Origin: Flavobacterium sp. ENC
GTDB taxonomy: Bacteria > Bacteroidota > Bacteroidia > Flavobacteriales > Flavobacteriaceae
Assembly (NCBI RefSeq): GCF_020991415.1
Contig: NZ_JAJMOY010000001.1
Location: 558,001-622,000, forward strand
DNA: 64,000 bases
Direction of reading: 5' to 3'
Shown here: positions 47,535-54,869 of the stretch, one piece after another
Layout of the letters: each line of letters starts with the position of its first letter
Numbering within the stretch: position 1 is the first letter of the stretch
Made by a program: the position numbers and the translations under genes
Notes under the pieces: model-generated
Database searches by the model: none
The model's input: only the letters and a program-made list of their open reading frames with translations
Told to the model about the DNA's origin: nothing

Positions 47535-48021
47535 TTGTCACGGATTATATGATGGAAAAGTTTTTTTGCCACTAATTGCACAAATTTCCGCAAATTAATT
47601 TAATGTCTCTTTACCTTCATTGAATTTTTGTATTGCTTTCTTTTGCCACAGATTATTGTGATTGGAAAAGATTTTTTTTGCCACTAATTGCATGAATTTC
47701 CGCGAATTAATTTAATGTCTCTTTTCCTGCATTGAATTTTTGTATTGTTTTTTTGCCACAGATTTTCTCGATTAAAAAGATTTTTTTTGCCACTAATTGC
47801 ACGAATTTCCGCGAATTAATTTAATGTCTCTTTACCTTCATTGAATTTTTGTATTGCTTTTTTTTGCCAGAGATTATTGTGATGGGAAAGATTTTTTTGC
47901 CACAAATTTCACGAATTTCCGCGAATTAATTTAGCATTTTTACACGCACAGATTTGTGAAAATTAGTGCAATTCGTGGCAAACTTTTTTTAATCCTTTTA
48001 ATCAAAATAATCTGTGGCAAA
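47535..48021. repeat. Tandemly expanded family A repeat array, about 110-bp period
   Basis: The unit start GCCACTAATTGCA (or GCCACAAATTTCA) occurs at 47568, 47680, 47789 and 47899, giving spacings of 112, 109 and 110 bp. Each unit continues with TTTCCGCGAATTAATTTAAT and, in the first three, TGAATTTTTGTATTG. The array ends with one inverted arm, AATTAGTGCAATTCGTGGCA then AATAATCTGTGGCA at 48009-48018. It fills the 505-bp gap between two minus-strand genes; there is no gene here. Confidence 0.85.
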
Positions 48022-48024
48022 AAA

Positions 48025-49095
48025 TTAAATCTTAGCGCGTTCGTATTGTTTTGGCCATTGAATATCGTCGTGTAGTTCTTTGGCGAAATCTAAAGCTAAG
48101 TTCGGGTTTCTTAATGATTCCCTGGCGAATAAAACCAAATCGGCCTGACCGTTATTCAAAATATCTTCGGCTTGTTGCGATTCTGTAATTAATCCCACCG
48201 CTCCGGTTAAGATGGCAGCTTCTTTTTTGATTTTTTCAGCAAAGGAAACCTGATAACCGGGACCAATCTGAATTTTTTGGTGTGAAACCAATCCGCCCGA
48301 TGAAACATCAATTAAATCTACTCCTTTTTCTTTTAGTATTTTCGAAAGCTTTACAGATTCTTCCGGATTCCATCCGCCTTCTGCCCAGTCTGTTGCTGAA
48401 ATCCGAACGAATAACGGCAAATCTGACGGCCATTCCGACTGAACGGCTTCGACAATTTCCAAAGTAAAACGGATTCTGTTTTCAAAACTTCCTCCGTATT
48501 CGTCGGTTCTGACATTCGTTAAAGGCGATAAAAACTGGTGCAGTAAATAACCGTGTGCCCCATGAATTTCCACAACCTTATAGCCCGCTTCAACAGCCCT
48601 TCTGGTTGCTGCTTTAAAATCGGAAACTACTTTACGGATTCCGTTTTGGTCTAAAGCTTCCGGAAGGAATGGTTCATCATCGTGATACGGAATCGCACTC
48701 GCAGAAACCGTCTGCCATCCGCCTTGGGCGAAATCTAACTTTTTATTGCCTTCCCACGGAGCCGAAACACTGGCTTTTCGTCCGGCATGCGCCAGCTGAA
48801 TTCCGGGAACGGCGTTTTGAGAAACGATAAATTCGTTGATCGGTTTTAATTTTTGAATGTGGTCATCTTTCCAGATTCCAAGATCTGAAGGAGATATTCT
48901 TGCCTCCGGAGAAACGGCTGTCGCTTCCTGAATGATCAAAGCTGCTCCGCCGCTGGCACGACTTCCTAAGTGAACCAAATGCCAGTCGTTTGCAAATCCG
49001 TCAACTGAAGAATACTGACACATAGGCGAAATAACGATTCTGTTTTTTAAGGTAATTTCTTTTATTGTAAGTGGAGAAAATAATAATGAAGCCAT
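48025..49095 (-). CDS. namA: Old yellow enzyme, YqjM/NamA-type NADPH:flavin oxidoreductase
   Basis: 356 residues, cytoplasmic FMN enzyme that reduces activated C=C bonds. YqjM-type residues are visible: Cys26 in ISPMCQYS, HAGRK in the flavin loop and HGAHGYLLHQFLSPLTNVR with the substrate-binding histidines, followed by DEYGGS. The Cys at position 26 is as in YqjM, where it tunes the flavin potential. It is monocistronic and sits between the repeat array and rseP, which is divergent. Confidence 0.92.
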   Translation of the reverse strand: MASLLFSPLTIKEITLKNRIVISPMCQYSSVDGFANDWHLVHLGSRASGGAALIIQEATAVSPEARISPSDLGIWKDDHIQKLKPINEFIVSQNAVPGIQLAHAGRKASVSAPWEGNKKLDFAQGGWQTVSASAIPYHDDEPFLPEALDQNGIRKVVSDFKAATRRAVEAGYKVVEIHGAHGYLLHQFLSPLTNVRTDEYGGSFENRIRFTLEIVEAVQSEWPSDLPLFVRISATDWAEGGWNPEESVKLSKILKEKGVDLIDVSSGGLVSHQKIQIGPGYQVSFAEKIKKEAAILTGAVGLITESQQAEDILNNGQADLVLFARESLRNPNLALDFAKELHDDIQWPKQYERAKI

Positions 49096-49231
49096 ATTTT
49101 GTAACTTTTAATAGTTGTGTGCTACCTATTGGGTACGATAGCGTTTAAAAAAGTAAAGTTAAGGCATCTGCCTAAAAGGAGAAATCTAAATGTTTATTAA
49201 TTAACAAACATTTAAAACCTTATGTATTATC

Positions 49232-49267
49232 TTGCACTATCAAATTAAAATAGAAACGTTACTTTTG
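49232..49267 (+). promoter_or_regulatory. Promoter of rseP
   Basis: TTG at 49232-49234 and TACTTTTG at 49260-49267 match the Bacteroidota -33 and -7 elements. The gap of 25 bp is longer than the usual 17-23. The -7 lies 29 bp before the start codon. Confidence 0.5.
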
Positions 49268-49296
49268 TGCGTTAAATTACGAACTAAAAATACAAA

Positions 49297-50640
49297 ATGG
49301 ATATAGTTATCAAACTCTCTCAATTTCTATTGAGTTTATCTTTACTTATTATTCTTCACGAATTAGGACATTTTATTCCTGCTAAATTATTTAAAACAAG
49401 AGTCGAAAAATTTTACTTATTTTTTGATGTTAAATATTCTCTTCTTAAAAAGAAAATCGGCGAAACAGAATACGGAATCGGATGGTTACCGCTTGGAGGT
49501 TATGTAAAAATCTCGGGTATGATCGACGAAAGCATGGACAAAGAACAAATGGCCCTGCCTCCGCAACCGTGGGAATTTCGTTCTAAACCGGCATGGCAGC
49601 GTTTGATTATTATGCTGGGTGGTGTTACGGTAAACTTTATCCTGGCGTTTATTATCTATATCGGAATGGCGTTTGCTTACGGTGATACCTATGTTGCCAA
49701 CAGTGATTTGAAAGACGGTGTTCTGGTTGAAAATCCGGTGATGCTGAAAGCTGGTTTTAAAACCGGAGACAAACTGGTTTCGATTGACGGTAAAAAAGTG
49801 GTGAACTTTGATGGTGATTTAAACATGAACATCATCATGGCGAAACAGGTCCTGATTGAAAGAAACGGTCAAGAGCAAACCATTACGATGCCAACTGATT
49901 TTGTAGATCAGTTATCGAAATACGAAAAAGGCCTTTTAGTAACAATCCGTAAACCTTTTGCGATAAAAGATGTTCCTGCTGAATCCGGAAATAAAGATTT
50001 AAAGGCAAAAGATCTAATTGTGAGCATCAACGGTCAACAGGCAAAATATTACGATCAGGCAGTGGCTATTTTGGCCAGCAACAAAGGAAAAACAATTCCG
50101 GCTGTTGTGCTGCGTGATTTAAAACAAACTCCGGTTACGGTAAAAGTAGATAAAAACGGAAAATTGGGTGTAATTGCAGGCGGTGTAGATTTATCTGATT
50201 TAGAAAAACTAGGCTACTATAAAATAAGTACCAAAGAATATAGTTTCTTCGAATCTATTCCGGTTGGACTTGAAAAAGGGAAAGACCAGTTGGTAGGTTA
50301 CGGAAAACAGCTGAAAATGATTTTCAATCCGGAAACCAAAGCATACAAACAAGTAGGTGGTTTTGCAGCGATTTTTAACATTTTTCCGAGTTCATGGAGC
50401 TGGGAAGTATTCTGGTCGATCACGGCTTTATTGTCAATTATGCTTGGTGTTATGAATTTATTGCCAATTCCTGCCCTTGACGGAGGTCACGTGATGTTTT
50501 TATTATACGAAATAATCAGCGGCAGAAAACCGAGCGATAAATTCTTAGAGAACGCCCAAATGGTTGGTTTCGTTTTACTTATAGCACTGCTTTTGTTTGC
50601 TAACGGAAACGATATCTACAAGGCAATTGTAGGCAGATAA
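49297..50640 (+). CDS. rseP: RseP, site-2 intramembrane metalloprotease (M50B)
   Basis: 447 residues. The zinc site is HELGH at 21-25 in the first transmembrane helix (IILHELGHFIPAKL) and the third ligand Asp395 in LPIPALDGGH. A membrane segment follows VKISG and RSKPAWQRLIIM (about residues 105-128), then PDZ-like domains (AGFKTGDKLVSIDGK and KDLIVSING). RseP cuts anti-sigma factors or signal peptides within the membrane; the Flavobacterium target is unknown. It is transcribed just ahead of the tRNA unit, which has its own promoter. Confidence 0.94.
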   Translation: MDIVIKLSQFLLSLSLLIILHELGHFIPAKLFKTRVEKFYLFFDVKYSLLKKKIGETEYGIGWLPLGGYVKISGMIDESMDKEQMALPPQPWEFRSKPAWQRLIIMLGGVTVNFILAFIIYIGMAFAYGDTYVANSDLKDGVLVENPVMLKAGFKTGDKLVSIDGKKVVNFDGDLNMNIIMAKQVLIERNGQEQTITMPTDFVDQLSKYEKGLLVTIRKPFAIKDVPAESGNKDLKAKDLIVSINGQQAKYYDQAVAILASNKGKTIPAVVLRDLKQTPVTVKVDKNGKLGVIAGGVDLSDLEKLGYYKISTKEYSFFESIPVGLEKGKDQLVGYGKQLKMIFNPETKAYKQVGGFAAIFNIFPSSWSWEVFWSITALLSIMLGVMNLLPIPALDGGHVMFLLYEIISGRKPSDKFLENAQMVGFVLLIALLLFANGNDIYKAIVGR

Positions 50641-50670
50641 AAATAATTGAGAAAAAGTGCTAAAATATTT

Positions 50671-50700
50671 TTGCGAAATTAAAAAATCAACTATATTTGC
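50671..50700 (+). promoter_or_regulatory. Promoter of the tRNA-Asn unit
   Basis: TTG at 50671-50673, 18 bp, then TATATTTGC at 50692-50700: a near-consensus Bacteroidota vegetative promoter, 24 bp ahead of the mature tRNA 5' end. Confidence 0.8.
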
Positions 50701-50723
50701 ACTCGCTAAAAAGAGCAACAACT

Positions 50724-50797
50724 TCCTCCTTAGCTCAGTTGGTTAGAGCATCTGACTGTTAATCAGAGGGTCCTTGGTTCGAGCCCAAGAGGGGGAG
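50724..50797 (+). tRNA. tRNA-Asn(GUU), copy 1
   Basis: A 74-nt cloverleaf. The acceptor TCCTCCT pairs with AGGGGGA with one T-G wobble. D-arm GCTC...GAGC, anticodon stem CTGAC...GTCAG-type with anticodon GTT at 50758-50760, T-arm CTTGG-TTCGAGC-CCAAG. Discriminator G; the 3' CCA is not encoded. Confidence 0.96.
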
Positions 50798-50835
50798 CAA
50801 CTTTTTTTAGCAAACATATTTACCTTTAAGGTGAT

Positions 50836-50909
50836 TCCTTCTTAGCTCAGTTGGTTAGAGCATCTGACTGTTAATCAGAGGGTCCTTGGTTCGAGCCCAA
50901 GAGAGGGAG
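50836..50909 (+). tRNA. tRNA-Asn(GUU), copy 2
   Basis: A 74-nt cloverleaf, anticodon GTT at 50870-50872. It is identical to copy 1 except for one acceptor-stem pair that changed on both sides: TCCTTCT with AGAGGGA, a compensatory C-G to T-A change. CCA is not encoded. It is cotranscribed with copy 1 across a 38-bp spacer. Confidence 0.96.
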
Positions 50910-50914
50910 CAAAT

Positions 50915-50944
50915 AAGACTATCAGAAATGATGGTCTTTTTTTT
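50915..50944 (+). terminator. Intrinsic terminator of the tRNA-Asn unit
   Basis: Stem AAGACTATCA / TGATGGTCTT with a GAAA tetraloop and eight T, starting 5 bp after the second tRNA. Confidence 0.92.
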
Positions 50945-50978
50945 GTTATATATGTCAACCATATTATTAGTCCAGTTT

Positions 50979-51305
50979 GTCATTTCGACCAAAGGGAGAA
51001 ATCGCACAAGATAATCGACAAAGATTGGCGATTATAGCTACGGAGTTTCTTGTGTGATTTCTCCTTACGTCGAAATGACACCAAGCGATCGACAAAGATT
51101 GGCGATTTTAGCTACGGAGTTTCTTGCGTGATTTCTCCTCACTGCGAAATGACACCAGGCGATCGACAAAGATTAGCGATTATAGTTACGGAGTTTCTTG
51201 TGTGATTTCTCCTCACGTCGAAATGACACCAGGCGATCGACAAAGATTGGTAATTCTTAGATACGAAGTTTCTACTGCGATTTCTCCCTTCACTCGAAAT
51301 GACAC
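50979..51305. repeat. 74-bp tandem repeat array bracketed by TGTCATTTCGA inverted ends
   Basis: ATCGACAAAGATT recurs at 51014, 51088, 51162 and 51236, an exact 74-bp period. Each unit contains CGGAGTTTCTTG and ends near CGAAATGACACC. The left end TGTCATTTCGACCAAAGGGA is the inverse of the right end (TCCCTTCACTCGAAATGACA) with few mismatches. A degenerate piece, CGACACAGACTGGCGATTTT, is at 51363 or just before. There is no coding capacity; it looks like an expanded REP/BIME-like element. Confidence 0.85.
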
Positions 51306-51401
51306 ATAAAATTAAATGAACTTATATCACTTATATGGTAAAGCATCACACCACATGACCGACACAGACTGGCGATTTTAACCTGTTTGTCGCGCAGCTG
51401 A

Positions 51402-51575
51402 ACCGGAAGGTCAGTTCCTTTTAATTTAAACCCTAAAGGGCAAATTAAAGCCCTGCAACTGGCCAGCGAAAACAAAGTAGGCTTACAGTGTATCGTTGGC
51501 AATCTCGAAGCGCTCGAATTCGAAAAAGAATCGTTTGATGCAATCGGATTGATATTTGGAAGGATCAATGATTGA
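51402..51575 (+). pseudogene. Remnant of a class I SAM-dependent methyltransferase gene
   Basis: A start-less frame of 57 codons translating to a stretch with NPKGQIKALQLASENKVGLQ and VGNLEALEFEKESFDAIGLI, ending in a stop at 51573. This matches the middle of a methyltransferase domain: the helix after the SAM-binding loop and the following acidic VGN/FDAIGLI strand. The N-terminal SAM-binding glycine loop and everything after FDAIGLIFG are missing. The fragment directly follows the 74-bp repeat array, suggesting the array or a recombination event removed the rest. Confidence 0.55.
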
Positions 51576-51620
51576 TACTTTTTGCAAATGATAAAATGAA
51601 GTTTGCAAAACTATTAGTTT

Positions 51621-51650
51621 TTGTTTTATGTAAGAAAATTTATACTTTTG
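51621..51650 (+). promoter_or_regulatory. Promoter of the XRE regulator gene
   Basis: TTG at 51621-51623, 19 bp, TACTTTTG at 51643-51650: good matches to the -33 and -7 consensus. The start codon is 113 bp downstream, leaving a long untranslated leader. Confidence 0.65.
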
Positions 51651-51763
51651 TTTCACGCCCTACAAGGAAGCATTAGCCCAAATTGAATAATTATAAGTTA
51701 CTAATGTAAACTTGTATCGTACAGAACCGATTATTTCTCAACAATTTTAAATATCTTTGAACT

Positions 51764-52165
51764 ATGAGCACAGCAACAAAACCAAATCATATAGGCCGAA
51801 AAATCAGCCGTATTCGTGAACTTCGTGATATGAAGCAGGAAGCATTGGCACAGGCTTTAGGCACCAATCAACAAGCTATTTCGATTATTGAAAACAGCGA
51901 AACAATTGATGAAGAAAAACTGATAGAAGTTGCTAAAGCACTTGGTGTAACAGCAGAAGCCATTAAAAATTTCTCTGAGGAAAATATGACTAATTATTTC
52001 AATACTTTTAATGATACTGATTTTAGCAGTAGTCAGGGAGCTTTCAGTCAAAATCATCAATGCTCATTTAATCCTCTTGATAAAGTGGTGGAACTTTACG
52101 AACGTTTGGTTCTGGCTGAAAAAGAAAAAGTTGAATATTTAGAAAAATTGTTGAAGGAGAAGTAA
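51764..52165 (+). CDS. XRE-family helix-turn-helix regulator
   Basis: 133 residues. The HTH domain spans about 10-65: GRKISRIRELRDMKQEALAQ then LGTNQQAISIIENSETIDEE and a helix ending EAIKNF. A polar linker (NTFNDTDFSSSQGAFSQNHQ) leads to a short C-terminal coiled coil (VVELYERLVLAEKEKVEYLE), probably for dimerisation. It has its own promoter and a strong terminator. The palindromes at 52285-52352 just beyond its terminator are possible operators, but its targets are unknown. It could control the DyP operon that converges on it, or itself. Confidence 0.9.
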   Translation: MSTATKPNHIGRKISRIRELRDMKQEALAQALGTNQQAISIIENSETIDEEKLIEVAKALGVTAEAIKNFSEENMTNYFNTFNDTDFSSSQGAFSQNHQCSFNPLDKVVELYERLVLAEKEKVEYLEKLLKEK

Positions 52166-52192
52166 TTCTTTTTAAAACATAGCATTTATATA

Positions 52193-52227
52193 AAAGAGAG
52201 ATCTCGTCTGAGATCTCTCTTTTTTTG
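52193..52227 (+). terminator. Intrinsic terminator of the XRE gene
   Basis: Stem AAAGAGAGATCTC / GAGATCTCTCTTT with a GTCT loop followed by a run of T. It begins 28 bp after the stop codon. Confidence 0.92.
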
Positions 52228-52284
52228 TTTTGGCGTGTCTGTTTTACATTTCAAAATTTTATGAACAAAAAAGGAATTAAAAAT

Positions 52285-52352
52285 ATTTTGTTTCGCTTTT
52301 TGAAACAAAATTAAAATTTAAAAAATTTGTTCGTGTTTTTGAAACAAATTTT
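52285..52352. promoter_or_regulatory. Pair of GTTTC-GAAAC palindromes
   Basis: Palindrome 1 has arms ATTTTGTTTC / GAAACAAAAT (52285-52311) and palindrome 2 has arms AAAATTTGTTC / GAAACAAATTTT (52322-52352). A third partial copy, AAATTTGTTACAGTTTC, is just downstream. They lie between the convergent XRE and DyP genes. They could be regulator-binding sites or 3'-end hairpins of the DyP transcript; nothing distinguishes these here. Confidence 0.4.
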
Positions 52353-52421
52353 AATAAAAATAAATTTGTTACAGTTTCTTTTCAAAATGAAACCTAAAAA
52401 CCATTAGCCCCCATTCTATCT

Positions 52422-53948
52422 TTAATTCACAGTAAGCGGCGGCGGAATTATCCCTTGCGAGATGTATTTCAACCCTGAGATTCCGGGTAAAAACAAATAC
52501 AAACTTCCGTCTGTACGTACAAAACGCGTCAGGTTTGGGGTTTCTGTATAAGTTCCCTTTTCATTATAAGCAAAGACAAAATTATCCGGACTGCTATCGT
52601 CGGCCTGTGGTCCAAAAATTGGGTCTACTCCGCTATAATTTGGCGATGCATCGGGATTTCTAAAACCGCCTTGTTCTAACCAGAGCCTCGTCACAAAGCG
52701 AAACTGAAAATCAAGAACAGCACCAATAAACAATCCAACCAATCCGCGTTGTATGCCGGGTTTTTCAGCAGGATCATAAACGGGTCCGTACGGCGATGCG
52801 CGTCTTACAATACGATGCGTTTCGGCGTTATCATCATTCCCTTTTACGTTTATATCATCCCGCGGGTTTGCTCTTCGGATGTGCGCTGCATACGGACATT
52901 TTAAGGCGAGTTCGTCACTGCTTTGATCGCCTTGCTGGTTTGGGCTTGGCGTTAAGTAATTGAAATTCGTAAAATTAAAATTTTTGGTACTGGGTTCTCC
53001 CAGGCTTTTATCTTCCTTGTCAGGAGATACCACAAGAGGTGTACCGTCACGCCAGCGTCCGCACATTTTTGCAGCCATTAATTCGGGCGAGATTTCAGTG
53101 TTGGAATGGATAAATCTATTGAATTTGGCTTCGTCCTGATACAACAATCGAAACGCCGAAAAGGTACCGTTTACCAATAAAGTATGGGCATAATAATCCT
53201 TCGCCTGTTGGCTGATCACAAAACGATCGAGTGGTACTTTTGGCCGGTCATCGATACTGCTGATGCCCATTAATTTTCGCATCTTGGGCTTTTCCCATAT
53301 AATATCATCAATGCGGGGCTGAGACAGACTATCGCGATACCCAAAATGTACATAATCTGAATTTCCATCGACTGTAACAGGATCTGAATCCTGATAATAT
53401 ACCGGAATTACAGCTGGCCCTGATGGTGTTTCTGTGATCATACCCAGCAAAGCCGCATAGTATTTTTCTCTGTTTTCAGCGGTCAAAGTAAAAAGCGTTA
53501 TTTGAATATGAAGCTCACTGCCATTGGCAGTTGGTGCTTCTTTTGGTATCCAGCCTCCGTTTTTCCACCAGTTCGCCGGAGCACTCTCTCCGGTATCACC
53601 CATTTGTCCGGCATCTTCTACGGCTCCTTTTTTAAAGGATTTAAACACTTCGCGACTTGAATGCCGTTCTACTGCTTTACTATTAGCTGTACCTATAAGC
53701 TTTTCTAAACCTGCATACGTAAAACCAATATTAAGACAATAGTCCGGTTTTTCCATGTTTTCCCACGGCTCTGCATTGGTTATCAACAAACCACCGGGAG
53801 CAGTTCCCGAAGCCAGGTCTGCACAAAACTGTTTTGCTCCGTCAGTATTTTTTATACTGAAAATAATATATCTGATATGAGGAAAATTATAGCCCCGCAA
53901 TATTAATCCCTGTATATCATTCATCTCAATTTGACTGGAATTACTCAT
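52422..53948 (-). CDS. DyP-type heme peroxidase, long form
   Basis: 508 residues with no signal peptide. The proximal heme ligand is His356 in CPYAAHIRRANPRD. The distal GxxDG motif reads GYRDS (203-207): Asp206, needed for peroxide cleavage, is kept while the last Gly is Ser. RASPYGP and RGLVGLFIGAVLDFQFRF lie downstream as expected for the second ferredoxin-like domain. The length and inserts place it with the longer DyP class (C/D-like) rather than short EfeB-like enzymes. It follows the gene for a 229-residue protein by 30 bp. There is no encapsulin gene nearby and no recognisable encapsulin-targeting tail. Confidence 0.9.
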   Translation of the reverse strand: MSNSSQIEMNDIQGLILRGYNFPHIRYIIFSIKNTDGAKQFCADLASGTAPGGLLITNAEPWENMEKPDYCLNIGFTYAGLEKLIGTANSKAVERHSSREVFKSFKKGAVEDAGQMGDTGESAPANWWKNGGWIPKEAPTANGSELHIQITLFTLTAENREKYYAALLGMITETPSGPAVIPVYYQDSDPVTVDGNSDYVHFGYRDSLSQPRIDDIIWEKPKMRKLMGISSIDDRPKVPLDRFVISQQAKDYYAHTLLVNGTFSAFRLLYQDEAKFNRFIHSNTEISPELMAAKMCGRWRDGTPLVVSPDKEDKSLGEPSTKNFNFTNFNYLTPSPNQQGDQSSDELALKCPYAAHIRRANPRDDINVKGNDDNAETHRIVRRASPYGPVYDPAEKPGIQRGLVGLFIGAVLDFQFRFVTRLWLEQGGFRNPDASPNYSGVDPIFGPQADDSSPDNFVFAYNEKGTYTETPNLTRFVRTDGSLYLFLPGISGLKYISQGIIPPPLTVN

Positions 53949-53978
53949 AGTTTATCTTCATTAAGATTAGATTCAAAA

Positions 53979-54668
53979 TTATTCGCAATCCGGTTTTTGG
54001 GCTTTCGGAAAATTATAACTCACCTCACCCGGAACCGCTGGCCATACTTTATCGGCATTTGGATAGTTATCAATAATTTTTGCTACTGTAAGTCCCGGAA
54101 AATTGGTGCCAAAAACATATTTTCCTTTTTTATCTCCTGCTGAGAAAACGGGATCACCAAAATTGTAACGCATCAGCAAGCAGTAAAATGCTGCTGCATT
54201 TTTAACCACTCCGCTATTTTCGTCGTTTTTTTTCTTTTTTATAAATTTTGCAGATGTTGGTCCGTCTGGGTCTACACCCGGAATTCCCTCTTCATCTATA
54301 AACTGCAACAGGCCGTCTAGACCATCCACAATTTGCTCTATCTTGAAGAACGAGCTGATATAATCATCGAATTGCCCGTCATAGATGGACATAACCACCA
54401 ATACATCTTTTCCCGGATAAGACTGAAATCCCGGAACAGGTATTCCCGGAGTTGGAGTTCCGTCTGCCTGCGCATAAATGGTAAAATAATGGACACCGGT
54501 TGTTTTACGGGGATCTCCGGTTGGAGCGGTTAACAAAGCTACAGCTTCTTTAGCTTTTTGAACTTCTCCCATTGCCTGGGTTAGAAAACCTTTTTTCAGA
54601 GGAATAAATAAAAATAACAGATGCTGTTGATCTGTAATGGGTACTGTGATTACTTTGGGTGTTGACAT
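53979..54668 (-). CDS. Uncharacterised 229-residue protein paired with the DyP peroxidase
   Basis: 229 residues with no signal peptide or membrane segment; cytoplasmic. I do not recognise a named family. The middle has VHYFTIYAQADGTPTPG followed by DVLVVMSIYDGQFDDYISSF, a strand-turn-strand-helix pattern that recalls dimeric alpha/beta-barrel (ferredoxin-like) proteins, the fold DyP also uses. The N-terminal half is helical (TQAMGEVQKAKEAVALL) and the C-terminus ends FPKAQKPDCE. It is the first gene of a two-gene operon with DyP. A role as partner or redox/heme-handling accessory is inference only. Confidence 0.75.
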   Translation of the reverse strand: MSTPKVITVPITDQQHLLFLFIPLKKGFLTQAMGEVQKAKEAVALLTAPTGDPRKTTGVHYFTIYAQADGTPTPGIPVPGFQSYPGKDVLVVMSIYDGQFDDYISSFFKIEQIVDGLDGLLQFIDEEGIPGVDPDGPTSAKFIKKKKNDENSGVVKNAAAFYCLLMRYNFGDPVFSAGDKKGKYVFGTNFPGLTVAKIIDNYPNADKVWPAVPGEVSYNFPKAQKPDCE

Positions 54669-54810
54669 GGTTTCGTTGTTTATCGGATCGCCCTACTCTG
54701 TTCAGGCTTTTCGGGGAAACGCCTGTTAATGACTTAATCAAGACGAATTTAAGGACACCTAACACAACCAAGTCCAGTACTTATACCTGATTTAAGGCTT
54801 GCTAATTTTC

Positions 54811-54847
54811 AAAAAAAATAGCGCTGCAATTGCTTGCAGCGCTATTT
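54811..54847 (-). terminator. Intrinsic terminator of the C1B peptidase gene
   Basis: Stem ATAGCGCTGCAA / TTGCAGCGCTAT with a short loop; on the minus strand it runs into TTTTTTTT. It lies 23 bp past the peptidase stop codon. Confidence 0.92.
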
Positions 54848-54869
54848 TATATAAAATTTGAGAATAAAC

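Noticed and set aside
47568-48021. Possible CRISPR array or coding repeat protein
   Set aside because: The repeated unit is about 110 bp throughout with no spacers, contains stops in all frames and shares arms with simple hairpins elsewhere.
50979-51305. Possible CRISPR array
   Set aside because: Units repeat at 74 bp with no unique spacers between short constant repeats, and no cas gene is present in the window.
51290-51568. A 92-codon open frame on the minus strand
   Set aside because: It overlaps the methyltransferase remnant, whose plus-strand translation is recognisable; the minus frame is not.
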